Below, piece by piece: positions 1 to 12,972 of a stretch of 34,315 nucleotides of DNA. The DNA is from Pseudomonadota bacterium. Its GTDB lineage: Bacteria; Pseudomonadota; Alphaproteobacteria; Acetobacterales; Acetobacteraceae. Under the pieces are notes generated by a model. That model was given only the letters and a program-made list of their open reading frames with translations. It was not told the DNA's origin and did no database searches. The translations under genes were made by a program, and so were the position numbers. The first letter of the stretch is position 1. Every line of letters starts with the position of its first letter. The DNA lies in contig JABBNW010000019.1 in assembly GCA_019352115.1 (NCBI GenBank), positions 1 through 34,315 of the forward strand, written 5' to 3'.

Positions 1-853
1 TGCCGACCACGCCCTTGCGCCGCAGCATCTGCGTGACCGTCAGCACGAGGTCGGTCGCGGTCGCGCCCTCCGGCAGGCGCCCGCTCAGGCGGAAGCCGAT
101 CACGTCCGGGATCAGCATGGCGATCGGCTGGCCGAGCATCGCCGCCTCCGCCTCGATCCCACCCACGCCCCAGCCCAGGATGCCCAGGCCGTTCACCATC
201 GTCGTGTGGCTGTCGGTGCCGTACAAGGTATCGGGATAGACGAAGGTGTCGGCGCCGTCGGTCGCGGTCCAAACGCACTGGCCGAGATATTCCAGGTTCA
301 CCTGGTGGCATATGCCGGTGCCGGGCGGGACGACGCGGAAATCGGCGAATGCCTCCTGGCCCCAGCGCAGGAAACGATAGCGTTCGCCGTTGCGTTCGAA
401 CTCGGCTTCCACGTTGCGCGCCAGCGCATCGGGGCGCGCGCTGACGTCGACCATCACGGAATGATCGATCACGAGATCGACCGGGATCAGCGGGTTAACC
501 TTGGCCGGATCGCCGCCGAGCCGGGTGATGCCGTCGCGCATCGCGGCCAGATCGACCACCGCGGGCACGCCGGTGAAATCCTGCATCAGGATGCGCGCCG
601 GACGGAACGGCACTTCGCGGTCCGAATGCCCGCCGGGCAGCCAGCCGGCGATGGCGCGCGCGTCGTCCACCTTGTAGCTTGTTCCGTTCTCGAAGCGGAG
701 GATGTTCTCCAGCAGCACTTTCAGGCAGACCGGCAGGCGGGAGATGTCGCCGATCGTCTTCGCCGCTTCGGGCAAGGAGAAATACTGGTAGGTCTTGCCC
801 TCCACCGTCAGGTTGCGGCGGGTCTTCAGGCTGTCCTGGCCAATCGCGCTCAT
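1..853 (-). CDS. acnA: Aconitate hydratase A, N-terminal part (3' end outside window)
   Basis: Aconitase interconverts citrate and isocitrate in the TCA cycle, using a [4Fe-4S] cluster in the cytoplasm. The 284 visible residues begin [15 protein letters not shown] and run through the blocks typical of the AcnA/IRP branch: a [11 protein letters not shown] segment, the [19 protein letters not shown] stretch and the [19 protein letters not shown] block carrying substrate-contact residues. The cluster-binding cysteines lie in the missing part. The ATG at 853 gives the usual AcnA start; I see only a weak Shine-Dalgarno. The gene is divergent from ccmA across 153 bp that hold an inverted repeat at 908-949. 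Nothing in the visible half suggests decay. Confidence 0.95.
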   Translation of the reverse strand, partial: MSAIGQDSLKTRRNLTVEGKTYQYFSLPEAAKTIGDISRLPVCLKVLLENILRFENGTSYKVDDARAIAGWLPGGHSDREVPFRPARILMQDFTGVPAVVDLAAMRDGITRLGGDPAKVNPLIPVDLVIDHSVMVDVSARPDALARNVEAEFERNGERYRFLRWGQEAFADFRVVPPGTGICHQVNLEYLGQCVWTATDGADTFVYPDTLYGTDSHTTMVNGLGILGWGVGGIEAEAAMLGQPIAMLIPDVIGFRLSGRLPEGATATDLVLTVTQMLRRKGVVG

Positions 854-907
854 GCTGCTCGCTCGTCCCGCAGGACGCCTCTCGCTTGTTGTGTCGCGCG
901 CCGCGCC

Positions 908-949
908 GTGGTTAAGGGCGCGCGCGCCCTCGCGCGCGGCTTTAACCAC
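908..949. repeat. Inverted repeat between acnA and ccmA
   Basis: GTGGTTAA at 908-915 is mirrored exactly by TTAACCAC at 942-949, and the interior is almost entirely alternating CG that can continue the pairing. The 42-bp element sits in the divergent intergenic region, about 55 bp from the acnA start and 58 bp from the ccmA start. It could be an operator or an RNA hairpin; the sequence does not decide. The AT-rich ends of an otherwise GC-only palindrome resemble a protein-binding half-site pair. Confidence 0.5.
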
Positions 950-1006
950 ACCGGCAGGGGATCGTCCACCGATGCGCCCCGGCCATGACCCCAGGCGGAC
1001 CCGGCG

Positions 1007-1600
1007 GTGTTGCAGACCGAAAACGTGGCGGCGTTCCGGGGCGAACGCCTGGTGTTGCGGGATATCACCCTGCGCGTGCCGGCCGGCGGCGCGCTGATGC
1101 TGGTCGGCCCGAACGGCAGCGGCAAATCCACCCTGCTTCGCCTGCTCGCCGGTCTGCTGCGTCCCGCCGCCGGACGTGTGCTGTGGCAGAATGAGGATGC
1201 GGCTGCCGACCCGGCGGCACACGGCGCCAGGCTTGTCTATGTCGGCCACCAGGACGCGGTGAAGCCGGGCCTGACCGCGGCCGAGAATCTGCGTTTCGCC
1301 GCCGTCGCCGGCGGCGGGGATGTGGCCGTCGGTCTTGCCGCCGTGGGCCTGACGGCGCTTGCCGATCTGCCGGCGCGGGTGCTCTCGGCGGGGCAGAAGC
1401 GGCGCCTCGCGCTGGCACGGCTGGCGGTGTCCTCGGCGCTGCTGTGGCTGCTGGACGAGCCGACCCTGGGGCTCGACGCCGCCGCGGTCGATCGCTTCGG
1501 CGGCCTGCTCGCGGGCCATCGCGCGCGCGGCGGCGTCGTCGTTGCGGCCACGCATCTGCCGCTGCCGCTCGCGGACGCGGCGGAGCTGCGGCTCGGATGA
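1007..1600 (+). CDS. ccmA: Heme exporter ATP-binding protein CcmA
   Basis: CcmA is the ATPase of the CcmABCD complex, which acts in cytochrome c maturation (System I) by driving release of holo-CcmE at the cytoplasmic membrane. The 197-residue protein has a Walker A motif GPNGSGKST near residue 35, a signature-like [14 protein letters not shown] around 127 and Walker [14 protein letters not shown] around 145, followed by an ATH switch histidine. [14 protein letters not shown] in place of LSGGQ is characteristic of CcmA. The start is taken as GTG at 1007; the ATG at 985 is in another frame. ccmB follows with an ATGA overlap, so the two are translationally coupled. No ccmC, D or E follows here. 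Confidence 0.93.
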   Translation: MLQTENVAAFRGERLVLRDITLRVPAGGALMLVGPNGSGKSTLLRLLAGLLRPAAGRVLWQNEDAAADPAAHGARLVYVGHQDAVKPGLTAAENLRFAAVAGGGDVAVGLAAVGLTALADLPARVLSAGQKRRLALARLAVSSALLWLLDEPTLGLDAAAVDRFGGLLAGHRARGGVVVAATHLPLPLADAAELRLG

Positions 1601-2262
1601 AACGGTTTCAAGCGGTCCTGGCGCGCGAGCTGCGGCTTGCGCTGCGCCACGGCGGCGACACGCTCGCGGCCTTGCTGTTCTTCGTCGTCGTGGTGATGCT
1701 GTTCCCCCTGGCGCTCGGCCCCGGGCCGCAGTTGCTTGGCAGCATCGCGCCCGGGATCGTCTGGGTGTGCGCGCTGCTCGCGGCCTTGCTGCCGCTCGAT
1801 CGGCTGTTCGGCGCCGATTTCGAGGACGGCTCGCTCGATCTGTTGCTGCTCTCCGGCCTGCCGGCGTTTGCGGTGGCGGGGGCGAAGGCGCTGGCGCACT
1901 GGCTGGTGACCGGGCTGCCGCTGCTGGCGGCCGCGGCGCCGCTGGCGGTGATGCTGCGCATGCCGCCGGCCGGCGTGCCGGTGCTGCTGGCGGGGTTGCT
2001 ACCGGGAACGCTGCTGTTGTCGCTGCTCGGCGCGACCGGGGCGGCGGTGGTGCTGGGGGCGCGGCGCGGCGGCGTGCTGCTGCCGTTGCTCGTGCTGCCG
2101 TTGGCGGTGCCGGTGCTGATTTTCGGCGCGGCGGCGGCCGAGGCGGCGGCGTCGGGGGAAACGGCGCGGCCGGAGTTGCTGCTGCTCGCGGCGCTGCTGG
2201 CGGCGGCGCTGCCGCTGTGCCCGATCGCGGCGGGGGCGGCGCTGCGGGCGGCGGTGGAGTAG
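1597..2262 (+). CDS. ccmB: Heme exporter permease CcmB
   Basis: CcmB is the membrane subunit paired with CcmA in cytochrome c maturation. The protein is 221 residues, the normal family length, with about six hydrophobic segments. The family-typical start [20 protein letters not shown] is followed by the first membrane span, and [18 protein letters not shown] lies in the first large loop (CcmB proteins share an L-F--D-EDG-LE-L pattern here). The ATG at 1597 overlaps the ccmA stop by four bases. The next gene is convergent and only 22 bp away, so the ccm transcript ends here; the remaining ccm genes must lie elsewhere in the genome. Confidence 0.93.
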   Translation: MKRFQAVLARELRLALRHGGDTLAALLFFVVVVMLFPLALGPGPQLLGSIAPGIVWVCALLAALLPLDRLFGADFEDGSLDLLLLSGLPAFAVAGAKALAHWLVTGLPLLAAAAPLAVMLRMPPAGVPVLLAGLLPGTLLLSLLGATGAAVVLGARRGGVLLPLLVLPLAVPVLIFGAAAAEAAASGETARPELLLLAALLAAALPLCPIAAGAALRAAVE

Positions 2263-2284
2263 GGCGGGGCGGGACCGGGCGGCG

Positions 2285-2842
2285 CTACGCCAGGAGATGG
2301 TTCGGGATACGCAGCCCGAGCCGGGTCGGCACGTCCCAGATCTCCCGCACCTGGCGCAGCGGCCGGAACCCCGCGCGCAGGTAGCCCGGCAGCGCCCGGG
2401 CGTGATCGGCGGTGCAGGTATTCACCGTCATGCCCCGTGCCCCTTGCCGCCACACCGCATCGACCGCCTGGCGCAGAAAGGCGTAGCCAACGCCCGTCCC
2501 GACCGCCCAGGGCAACAACCCGAAGTAGCTGAGGTTGATATCGGGCCAATAGCGGGCGTCGAGTTCGAAGAACCCGGCCGGTTCGCCTCGCCGATACAGC
2601 ACATGGATCGAGACCAGCGGATCGGCGAGCAGCGCGTCCAGATCCTCGTCCGCCATGGTCCGGCGCAGCCACCAGACATGGGCCGCGCCGACGTTATCGT
2701 AGAGGTAGCGATAGAACGGCACCGAGCACACCTCGGCCCGCACCACCTGGCAGCCCACCGGCAGGGTCGGCGCGGGGTCCGCGGGCGCGTGATCCATCCT
2801 GAGGAACGTCACCGTCACCGCCACGCGGGTCGTTGCGTTCAT
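2285..2842 (-). CDS. GNAT-family N-acetyltransferase
   Basis: This is a 185-residue protein with the GNAT fold layout: an aromatic-rich N-terminal part (FYRYLYDNVGAAHVWWLRR), a beta-strand segment AGFFELDARYWPDINLSYFGLLPWAVGTGVGYAFL that includes the acetyl-CoA pyrophosphate loop (here AVGTGVGYAFL rather than the classic Q/R-x-x-G-x-G/A), and the terminal TADHARALPGYLRAGFRPLRQVREIW motif, the usual 'N/D-x-x-A-x-x-x-Y-x-x-x-G-F' element. The substrate cannot be told from sequence. It lies 41 bp after the rpoD stop on the same strand and is probably the last gene of the yqeY-dnaG-rpoD transcript. The ATG at 2842 has a poor ribosome binding site; an internal ATG 15 codons later is no better. Confidence 0.85.
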   Translation of the reverse strand: MNATTRVAVTVTFLRMDHAPADPAPTLPVGCQVVRAEVCSVPFYRYLYDNVGAAHVWWLRRTMADEDLDALLADPLVSIHVLYRRGEPAGFFELDARYWPDINLSYFGLLPWAVGTGVGYAFLRQAVDAVWRQGARGMTVNTCTADHARALPGYLRAGFRPLRQVREIWDVPTRLGLRIPNHLLA

Positions 2843-2883
2843 CGGCGGTCAGGGCGACACGGGCGCGGGGACGCGGACCATGC

Positions 2884-4824
<1,941 letters not shown>

Positions 4825-4841
4825 CTTCACGGCTCTCCGGA

Positions 4842-4877
4842 AATCGGAAGCTTGGGGGCAATCGGAATCTTGGGGGC
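4842..4877. repeat. 18-bp tandem repeat in the rpoD leader
   Basis: Two adjacent 18-bp units (4842-4859 and 4860-4877) differ at one base (AATCGGAAGCTTGGGGGC and AATCGGAATCTTGGGGGC), and a third partial unit AATCGGC begins at 4878. The array occupies the dnaG-rpoD intergenic space, starting 18 bp upstream of the rpoD start codon. It may be polymorphic between strains; a role in rpoD expression is only a possibility. Confidence 0.85.
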
Positions 4878-4945
4878 AATCGGCAACGCGGCGATCCGGG
4901 GCGGGGGCCGATCGGCGAGGCGGAAGGTGACGACATGGAAACGGG

Positions 4946-6838
4946 TCAGGTTTCGGTCTCGCCCTGTTCGCCGCGGCAGAGCGCATCCCGCGCCGTGCAC
5001 AGCGCGATCAGGCGCCGTTGGGTGGCGTCGTCGGTCAGGCGCGCGAACTCGCGGTTCGCCGCCGCTACCTCGGCTTCCAGCCGGTCGCGATGCATCAGCC
5101 CGAAAATATGCCACCACCCCGCCTCGGCCTCGCCAGGCATGGCCGAGGGCGACGCGCAGCCCGGCAACGGGACGGGGGTGGTTGCCAGGATCCGCGCCGC
5201 CTCGGCAGCCAATCCAGAAGCCGTCAGGTGGTCCATGACCCCTCGCGAGTCAAGGAGTTCGGCCTGATCCGCCCAGTCGGCCAGCGCCGCGCGCACGGCC
5301 CCGAGCGTGGGCGGCAGATCGAGGCCCGCCAGCGCCGGCCCCACATCGGCCCACAGCTCAGGATGGCGCAGCAGGATCGCGAGCAGGATGCGCATGCGTT
5401 CGGCGGTTGCGACCGCGTCCGACGGCACGGGCCGCGGCGGGGTGCGCCCGGGCGGCTGCCAGGTCGGCCGGCCGCCGGACCCGCCTCCGAATCGGGGCCG
5501 CGGCCCGCCGCGCTCCCCGCCCGGCGTCGGCCGCATGCGGGCACCTCGCGCGGCGTAGAGGCGGTCGAGCAGCGCCTGGCGGTATTCGGCGGCCAGGCCG
5601 CGGTCGGCAACCCGTTCCGCCGCGGCCAGCAACCGGCGCCGGAAGCCCTGGCGCTGCTCGGGCGTGGCGCTGGGCCCGGGATCGGCCTGCTGGTCGAACA
5701 GCACGTCCACGAAGGGGCGCGCGGCGGCCAGCACCGCCTGGAACGCGGCCGGGCCGTGGCGCAGCACCAGCGTGTCCGGGTCCTCGCCGGGCGGCAGGGC
5801 AGCGAAACGCAGCGAGCGGTCCGGCGCCAGCAGCGGCAATGCCAGCTCTGCGGCGCGGGCGCAGGCGCGGGCGCCGGCGGCGTCACCGTCGAAGCACAGG
5901 ATCGGGGCGGGCGACAGGCGCCACAACTCGGCCAGATGCTCCTCGGTGAGCGCGGTGCCGAGCGGGGCGACGGCGCCGCCGAATCCCGCCTGGTGCAGCG
6001 CGATCGCATCCATGTAGCCTTCGACCACCACCACTTCGGGCGTCGCCGCGCGGTGCGCCCCCTTCGGGTCCGAGGCCCCGGCCCCGCGCAGCGCGGCGCG
6101 CGCGAGGTCGAGCGCGTAGAGGTTGCGCCGCTTGGCAAACAGCGGCGTTTCCGGGCCGTTGAGGTATTTGGGCTTGCCGTCGCCCAGGGTGCGGCCGCCG
6201 AAGCTGATCACCCCGCCGCGGCGGTCGCGGATCGGGAACATCACCCGGTTGAAGAAGAATTCACCGCCGCGCGCCGGCGGGTCGTCCGCGCGCAGCAGCC
6301 CGGCCTCGATCAGCAGGTCGGGGTCGATGCCCTCGCGCCCCAGCTCGCTCACCAGCGCCCCGCGGCCCTCGCCCGACCAGCCGAGGCCGAAGCGGCGGAT
6401 GGTCGCCTCCGACAGCCCGCGGCCCAGCAGGTAGTCGAGCGCGGCGCGCCCCTCGGGCAGGAACAGCCGGCGCTGGTAGGCCGCCGCCGCCATCTCCAGC
6501 GCGCCGGCCAGGGTGTGGCGGCGGCGTTCGGCCTCGGCGACGGCGGGGGAGAGTTTCGGAACCTCGAGCCCCGCCTCGCCGGCCAGCCGCTCGATCGCCT
6601 CCATGAAGCCGGCGCCGTCGGATTGCATGACGAAGCTGATGGCATCGCCATGCGCGCCGCAGCCGAAGCAATGGTAGTGGTCTTCGTAGATGTAGAAGCT
6701 CGGCGTCTTCTCGCCGTGGAACGGACAGCACGCCTTCCATTGCCGCCCGGCGCGTTCCAGCTTGGTCCGCCGCCCGATCAGGGGGGCGAGCGGGGTGCGC
6801 GCGCGCAGTTCGTCGAGGAAGGCGGACGGGAGCGCCAT
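4946..6838 (-). CDS. dnaG: DNA primase DnaG
   Basis: DnaG synthesises RNA primers at the replication fork. The protein is 630 residues, normal for the family. The CHC2 zinc domain has ligands Cys38, His41, Cys57 and Cys60 ([11 protein letters not shown], then [10 protein letters not shown]). The catalytic core follows with [33 protein letters not shown] and [10 protein letters not shown]. The Toprim motifs are [15 protein letters not shown] and [12 protein letters not shown] Gly/Pro/Arg-rich linker leads to a helical C-terminal domain that should bind DnaB. The start ATG at 6838 shares its A with the stop of yqeY (TGATG), so the two are coupled. rpoD lies 121 bp downstream. Confidence 0.97.
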   Translation of the reverse strand: MALPSAFLDELRARTPLAPLIGRRTKLERAGRQWKACCPFHGEKTPSFYIYEDHYHCFGCGAHGDAISFVMQSDGAGFMEAIERLAGEAGLEVPKLSPAVAEAERRRHTLAGALEMAAAAYQRRLFLPEGRAALDYLLGRGLSEATIRRFGLGWSGEGRGALVSELGREGIDPDLLIEAGLLRADDPPARGGEFFFNRVMFPIRDRRGGVISFGGRTLGDGKPKYLNGPETPLFAKRRNLYALDLARAALRGAGASDPKGAHRAATPEVVVVEGYMDAIALHQAGFGGAVAPLGTALTEEHLAELWRLSPAPILCFDGDAAGARACARAAELALPLLAPDRSLRFAALPPGEDPDTLVLRHGPAAFQAVLAAARPFVDVLFDQQADPGPSATPEQRQGFRRRLLAAAERVADRGLAAEYRQALLDRLYAARGARMRPTPGGERGGPRPRFGGGSGGRPTWQPPGRTPPRPVPSDAVATAERMRILLAILLRHPELWADVGPALAGLDLPPTLGAVRAALADWADQAELLDSRGVMDHLTASGLAAEAARILATTPVPLPGCASPSAMPGEAEAGWWHIFGLMHRDRLEAEVAAANREFARLTDDATQRRLIALCTARDALCRGEQGETET

Positions 6839-7296
6839 CAGCCGCCGAGCTTCGCTTTCACCGCCGCCCCCGCCCGCGCCATGTCGAGGCTGGCGGCGTG
6901 ACGGGCGCGCAGCTCGGCCATGACCTTCCCCATGTCCTTGACCGAGGTCGCGCCGGTGGCGGCGATCGCGGCGTCCACTGCCGCTTCCGTGGCGGCCGCG
7001 TCCAGGGTCTGCGGCAGGAAGGCTTCGATCACTGCGATCTCGGCTTCCTCCTTGGCGGCGAGTTCCGGTCGGTTGCCCTGGCGGTAGAGGGTCACCGATT
7101 CGCGGCGCGACTTCACCATGCCGCGCAGCATGGCGACGATCTCCGCGTCCGGCACCGCGGCGATGCCCTTGGGGCGCGCGGCGATATCGGTGTCCTTCAG
7201 CTTCGCCAGGATCATGCGCAAGGTGGAGGTGCGGGCCGGGTCGCCCGCCTTCATGGCGGTCTTGAGCTGGTCGGTGAACTGCTCGCGCAGGCCCAT
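6838..7296 (-). CDS. yqeY: GatB/YqeY domain protein
   Basis: A 152-residue stand-alone YqeY protein. The family resembles the tRNA-binding tail domain of GatB, the amidotransferase subunit, but the cellular role of the free form is not settled. Visible hallmarks are the N-terminal LREQFTDQLKTAMKAGDPARTSTLRMILAKLKD, the KSRRESVTLYRQGNRPELAAKEEAEIAVIEAFLPQ core, and the C-terminal DMGKVMAELRARHAASLDMARAGAAVKAKL. An AAAGGAG ribosome binding site precedes the ATG at 7296. It starts the yqeY-dnaG-rpoD run and is divergent from carA, an order common in alphaproteobacteria. Confidence 0.93.
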   Translation of the reverse strand: MGLREQFTDQLKTAMKAGDPARTSTLRMILAKLKDTDIAARPKGIAAVPDAEIVAMLRGMVKSRRESVTLYRQGNRPELAAKEEAEIAVIEAFLPQTLDAAATEAAVDAAIAATGATSVKDMGKVMAELRARHAASLDMARAGAAVKAKLGG

Positions 7297-7406
7297 GGCG
7301 TGACTCCTTTCCCGGAATTATCCACCCCGGCAGGCGCGGTTTCAGCACCACGGGCCGGGCGCGTCCAGCGACCGACCCCTTATATCCGCCTGCGGCCCCT
7401 GGAGGA

Positions 7407-7423
7407 TGGGAGATAATTTCCCA
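7407..7423. promoter_or_regulatory. Palindromic operator-like site 1 upstream of carA
   Basis: TGGGAGATAATTTCCCA is a near-perfect 17-bp palindrome: TGGGA and TCCCA arms, with an inner A/T-rich core. It lies 52 bp before the carA start at 7475. The core GATAAT at 7412-7417 resembles a -10 box, so a bound protein could block transcription. A near-identical site lies 39 bp downstream. The obvious candidate ligand is the helix-turn-helix domain encoded at the start of the carA frame, but this is inference. Confidence 0.6.
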
Positions 7424-7445
7424 GCCTGGCGAGGCGGCCTTGCGG

Positions 7446-7462
7446 TGGGAGGAAATTTCCCA
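7446..7462. promoter_or_regulatory. Palindromic operator-like site 2 upstream of carA
   Basis: TGGGAGGAAATTTCCCA matches site 1 at 15 of 17 positions, in the same orientation. It ends 12 bp before the first ATG of carA. Its GGAGGA also resembles a ribosome binding site, though it is too far from that ATG (about 20 bp) to be ideal. Two such copies in one 180-bp divergent intergenic region strongly suggest a specific regulator. Confidence 0.6.
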
Positions 7463-7474
7463 TAGGGTGAGCGC

Positions 7475-8974
7475 ATGCCCTTTTCCGTCGATGACATCCT
7501 GGATCGTCTGGGCGGGTCGGAGGCCGCGGCGCGGCTCGCCGGCGTCGGCCCCGAAGCGGTGCGCAAATGGCGCCAGGGCCACGCCATCCCGGCGCGGCAC
7601 TGGCCCGCGGTGCTCGCCGCCACCGGCCTCGCGCTCGGCGACCTGCCCGGGGCGGATGTGCCGACGGGCGACCGGACATCGGGCGATCGGGCATCCGGTG
7701 ATCGGACATCCGGCGACAGGACGACGGCACACGGGACCGCAGGGGAGCGCGCAATGGGACCTCAGCCTGGCGCCGAACACCTGGACGCAGCCAACGAACC
7801 CGGCCCGGCCGCCGCGCCGCCGCCCGGGGCCACCGCGGCCCTGGTCCTGGCCGACGGCAGCGTGTTCTGGGGCCGCGGCTTCGGCGCCCGCACTGGCGGC
7901 GGCGACGGCGCCTCAGTGGGCGAGGTCTGCTTCTCCACCGGCATGACCGGCTACCAGGAAACCCTGACCGACCCGTCCTTCGCCGGCCAGATCATCACCT
8001 TCACCTTCCCCCATATCGGCAACGTCGGCGCCAACCCCGAGGACCTGGAGGCCGCCAGCGTCGCCGCCCGCGGCCTGGTGGTGAAGCAGGACGTCACCGA
8101 GCCTTCCAACTGGCGCGCCGTCCAGGGGCTGGACGCCTGGCTCGCCGGACGCAGCATTCCCGGCATCGCCGGGGTGGATACGCGCGCGCTCACCTTGCGC
8201 ATCCGCGACGGCGGCGCGCCGTCCGGCGTGCTCGCCTATCCGGCCGACGGGCGGTTCGACCTGCCGGCCCTGCGCGACCGCGCCGCCGCCTGGCCGGGGC
8301 TGGAGGGCATGGACCTCGCGCGCGAGGTCACCTGCCGGCAGACCTACGAATGGGACGAGACGCGCTGGGCCTGGCCCGAGGGCAGCGGGCGGCAGATGAC
8401 CCCGCGCTTTCATGTGGTGGCGGTGGATTACGGGGCGAAGCGCAACATCCTGCGCTGCCTCGCCTCCTCCGGCTGCCGGGTGACGGTGGTGCCGGCGACC
8501 GCCTCGGCCGAGGACATCCTGCGCCACCGTCCGGACGGGGTGTTCCTGTCCAACGGGCCGGGCGATCCGGCGGCGACGGGGGTGTATGCGGTCCCGGCCC
8601 TGCGCGGGGTGCTGGAGAGCGGGGTGCCGCTGTTCGGGATCTGCCTCGGGCACCAGTTGCTGGCCTTGGCACTCGGCGGGCGCACCTACAAGCTCGCGCG
8701 CGGGCACCGGGGCGCCAATCAGCCGGTCAAGGACCTGACGACCGGGCGGGTGGAGATCACCAGCCAGAACCACGGCTTCGCGGTCGATCCCGAGACCTTG
8801 CCCGAAGGCGTGCGGGCGACCCACGTGTCCTTGTTCGACGGCTCCAACGAAGGCATCGCCTGCGACGGGCGGCCGGTCTTTTCGGTGCAATACCATCCGG
8901 AGGCGAGCCCCGGGCCGTCCGACAGCCGTTATCTGTTCGCCCGCTTCACCGCGCTGATGGAGGCGGGGCGGTGA
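7475..8974 (+). CDS. carA: Carbamoyl-phosphate synthase small subunit with N-terminal HTH extension
   Basis: CarA releases ammonia from glutamine for CarB, feeding pyrimidine and arginine synthesis. The frame encodes 499 residues, about 110 more than typical CarA. Residues 1-60 (start MPFSVDDILDRLGGSEAAAR) look like a Cro/YdaS-type helix-turn-helix. A linker with four GDRTS-like pentapeptides occupies 65-84. Canonical CarA starts near residue 107 (ALVLADGSVFWGRGFG), with the NGPGDP block, catalytic Cys390 in GICLGHQ, and His474/Glu476 in YHPEA. An in-frame ATG at 7754 (residue 94) has its own AGGGGAG ribosome binding site and would give a normal 406-residue CarA. Both forms may be made; which start is used cannot be decided here. 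The gene overlaps the next one by four bases. Confidence 0.95.
   Translation: MPFSVDDILDRLGGSEAAARLAGVGPEAVRKWRQGHAIPARHWPAVLAATGLALGDLPGADVPTGDRTSGDRASGDRTSGDRTTAHGTAGERAMGPQPGAEHLDAANEPGPAAAPPPGATAALVLADGSVFWGRGFGARTGGGDGASVGEVCFSTGMTGYQETLTDPSFAGQIITFTFPHIGNVGANPEDLEAASVAARGLVVKQDVTEPSNWRAVQGLDAWLAGRSIPGIAGVDTRALTLRIRDGGAPSGVLAYPADGRFDLPALRDRAAAWPGLEGMDLAREVTCRQTYEWDETRWAWPEGSGRQMTPRFHVVAVDYGAKRNILRCLASSGCRVTVVPATASAEDILRHRPDGVFLSNGPGDPAATGVYAVPALRGVLESGVPLFGICLGHQLLALALGGRTYKLARGHRGANQPVKDLTTGRVEITSQNHGFAVDPETLPEGVRATHVSLFDGSNEGIACDGRPVFSVQYHPEASPGPSDSRYLFARFTALMEAGR
7667..7726 (+). repeat. 15-bp tandem repeat in the carA linker
   Basis: Four consecutive 15-bp units, in frame, encode GDRTS, GDRAS, GDRTS and GDRTT (residues 65-84 of the long CarA form). 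The unit is a multiple of three, so copy-number change would lengthen or shorten the linker without breaking the frame. The repeats lie exactly between the helix-turn-helix segment and the canonical CarA start. Confidence 0.85.
7741..7756 (+). promoter_or_regulatory. Internal ribosome binding site and start for canonical carA
   Basis: AGGGGAG at 7741-7747 is followed after six bases by ATG at 7754, in frame with carA. This is a stronger match to the anti-Shine-Dalgarno than anything directly before the upstream start at 7475. Initiation here would give a 406-residue product, close to the usual CarA length. Confidence 0.55.
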
Positions 8975-9237
8975 TCGACCCGGTGGTCACGATCCTGGCG
9001 ACCGCTTTCCGCCACCCGATCAGCGCGCCGAACATCGAGGCGGGCTACGAGCGCTTCCGCGCCCTGTCCGCCGACGCGCTGGACGAGGACGGCTTCCGCG
9101 CCGGCGTCGCCGAATGCCTGCGCCGCGGCCTGATCCGCGAGCCGATCCGCCTGCCGGAGGGGGCCTTGCAGTGCCACTGGCATCTGGAATTGACCCCGGC
9201 CGGAGTGGCGGCGGCGCGCGGCCTAGAGAATGACTAA
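8971..9237 (+). CDS. Unknown small protein coupled to carA
   Basis: I do not recognise this 88-residue protein. It starts with GTG at 8971, overlapping the carA stop by four bases (GTGA), so it is almost certainly co-translated with carA. The sequence begins MIDPVVTILATAFRHP and continues through mixed helices (IEAGYERFRALSADALDEDGFRAGVAECLRRGLI). It ends in a strand-turn region with a [17 protein letters not shown] segment that resembles the winged end of small winged-helix proteins. No signal peptide or membrane segment. Codon use matches the neighbours. Tight coupling suggests a role linked to carbamoyl phosphate synthesis, but that rests on context only. Confidence 0.75.
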   Translation: MIDPVVTILATAFRHPISAPNIEAGYERFRALSADALDEDGFRAGVAECLRRGLIREPIRLPEGALQCHWHLELTPAGVAAARGLEND

Positions 9238-9340
9238 CGCGCTTCTCGCAAAGTCTGTTGCAGGCTGGGGCGTTGGATTCGACGGCGGAGGGCCGCATGC
9301 GGCGGCCGGCGCCCTGTGGCCCCGCAAGGAAGCCAAGGAC

Positions 9341-9490
9341 GGTCGAACGCAGATGCACGCAAATAGACGCAGATGCAGCATGCCGCTGCAGCGATCCCAC
9401 CCGATCCCGCGCGGCGGCCTATGCGGCTGCGCCGGGCTTATGCCGCCGGCGAGCCGTTCCGCTCGATCCGTCTGCGTCCATCTGCGTTGA
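9341..9490. repeat. Inverted-repeat element (ACGCAGATG type) between carA and carB
   Basis: In the 396-bp gap 9238-9633 the left arm AACGCAGATGCACGCA starts at 9346, followed by a second ACGCAGATG at 9367. The right arm TCTGCGTCCATCTGCGTTGA (9471-9490) is its near-complement. About 105 bp separate the arms. The motif resembles short interspersed repeats often seen between bacterial genes. The element splits carA from carB, which therefore probably has its own promoter or is read through this structure. I see nothing coding in the rest of the gap. Confidence 0.6.
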
Positions 9491-9633
9491 ATCCTCCTTC
9501 TGTCTGACCGCGCACCAACAGGGTTCGCAACAAGCACGATGAACAGCGCCGCGTTCTCAGCTGCCATTTCGCCTTGTAACGGTTCCACCTGACATCCAAT
9601 CCGTTCATCACCGTTCACAGCAGGACCAGGGCC

Positions 9634-12888
<3,255 letters not shown>

Positions 12889-12972
12889 CGCTTCCCGAGC
12901 GACCGGGCCATGGCTCGGCCGTCGGGGAGGCGTTGTCGTACTCCCGACCCGGCTTAGCGCGAGGACCCTGAA

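Noticed and set aside
206-988. Long open frame on plus strand opposite aconitase
   Set aside because: It is antisense to a clear acnA and has no family motifs; high GC makes such frames common.
985-1194. ATG-started frame overlapping the 5' end of ccmA
   Set aside because: The ATG at 985 is out of frame with the CcmA Walker motifs; the product has no homology features.
7667-7726. CRISPR-like or iteron-like array in carA
   Set aside because: Units are contiguous 15-bp tandem copies with no spacers and are in frame with a coding region.
12889-12972. Terminator between carB and greA
   Set aside because: CCGAGC/GCTCGG can pair, but only over six bases with a long loop and no T-run.
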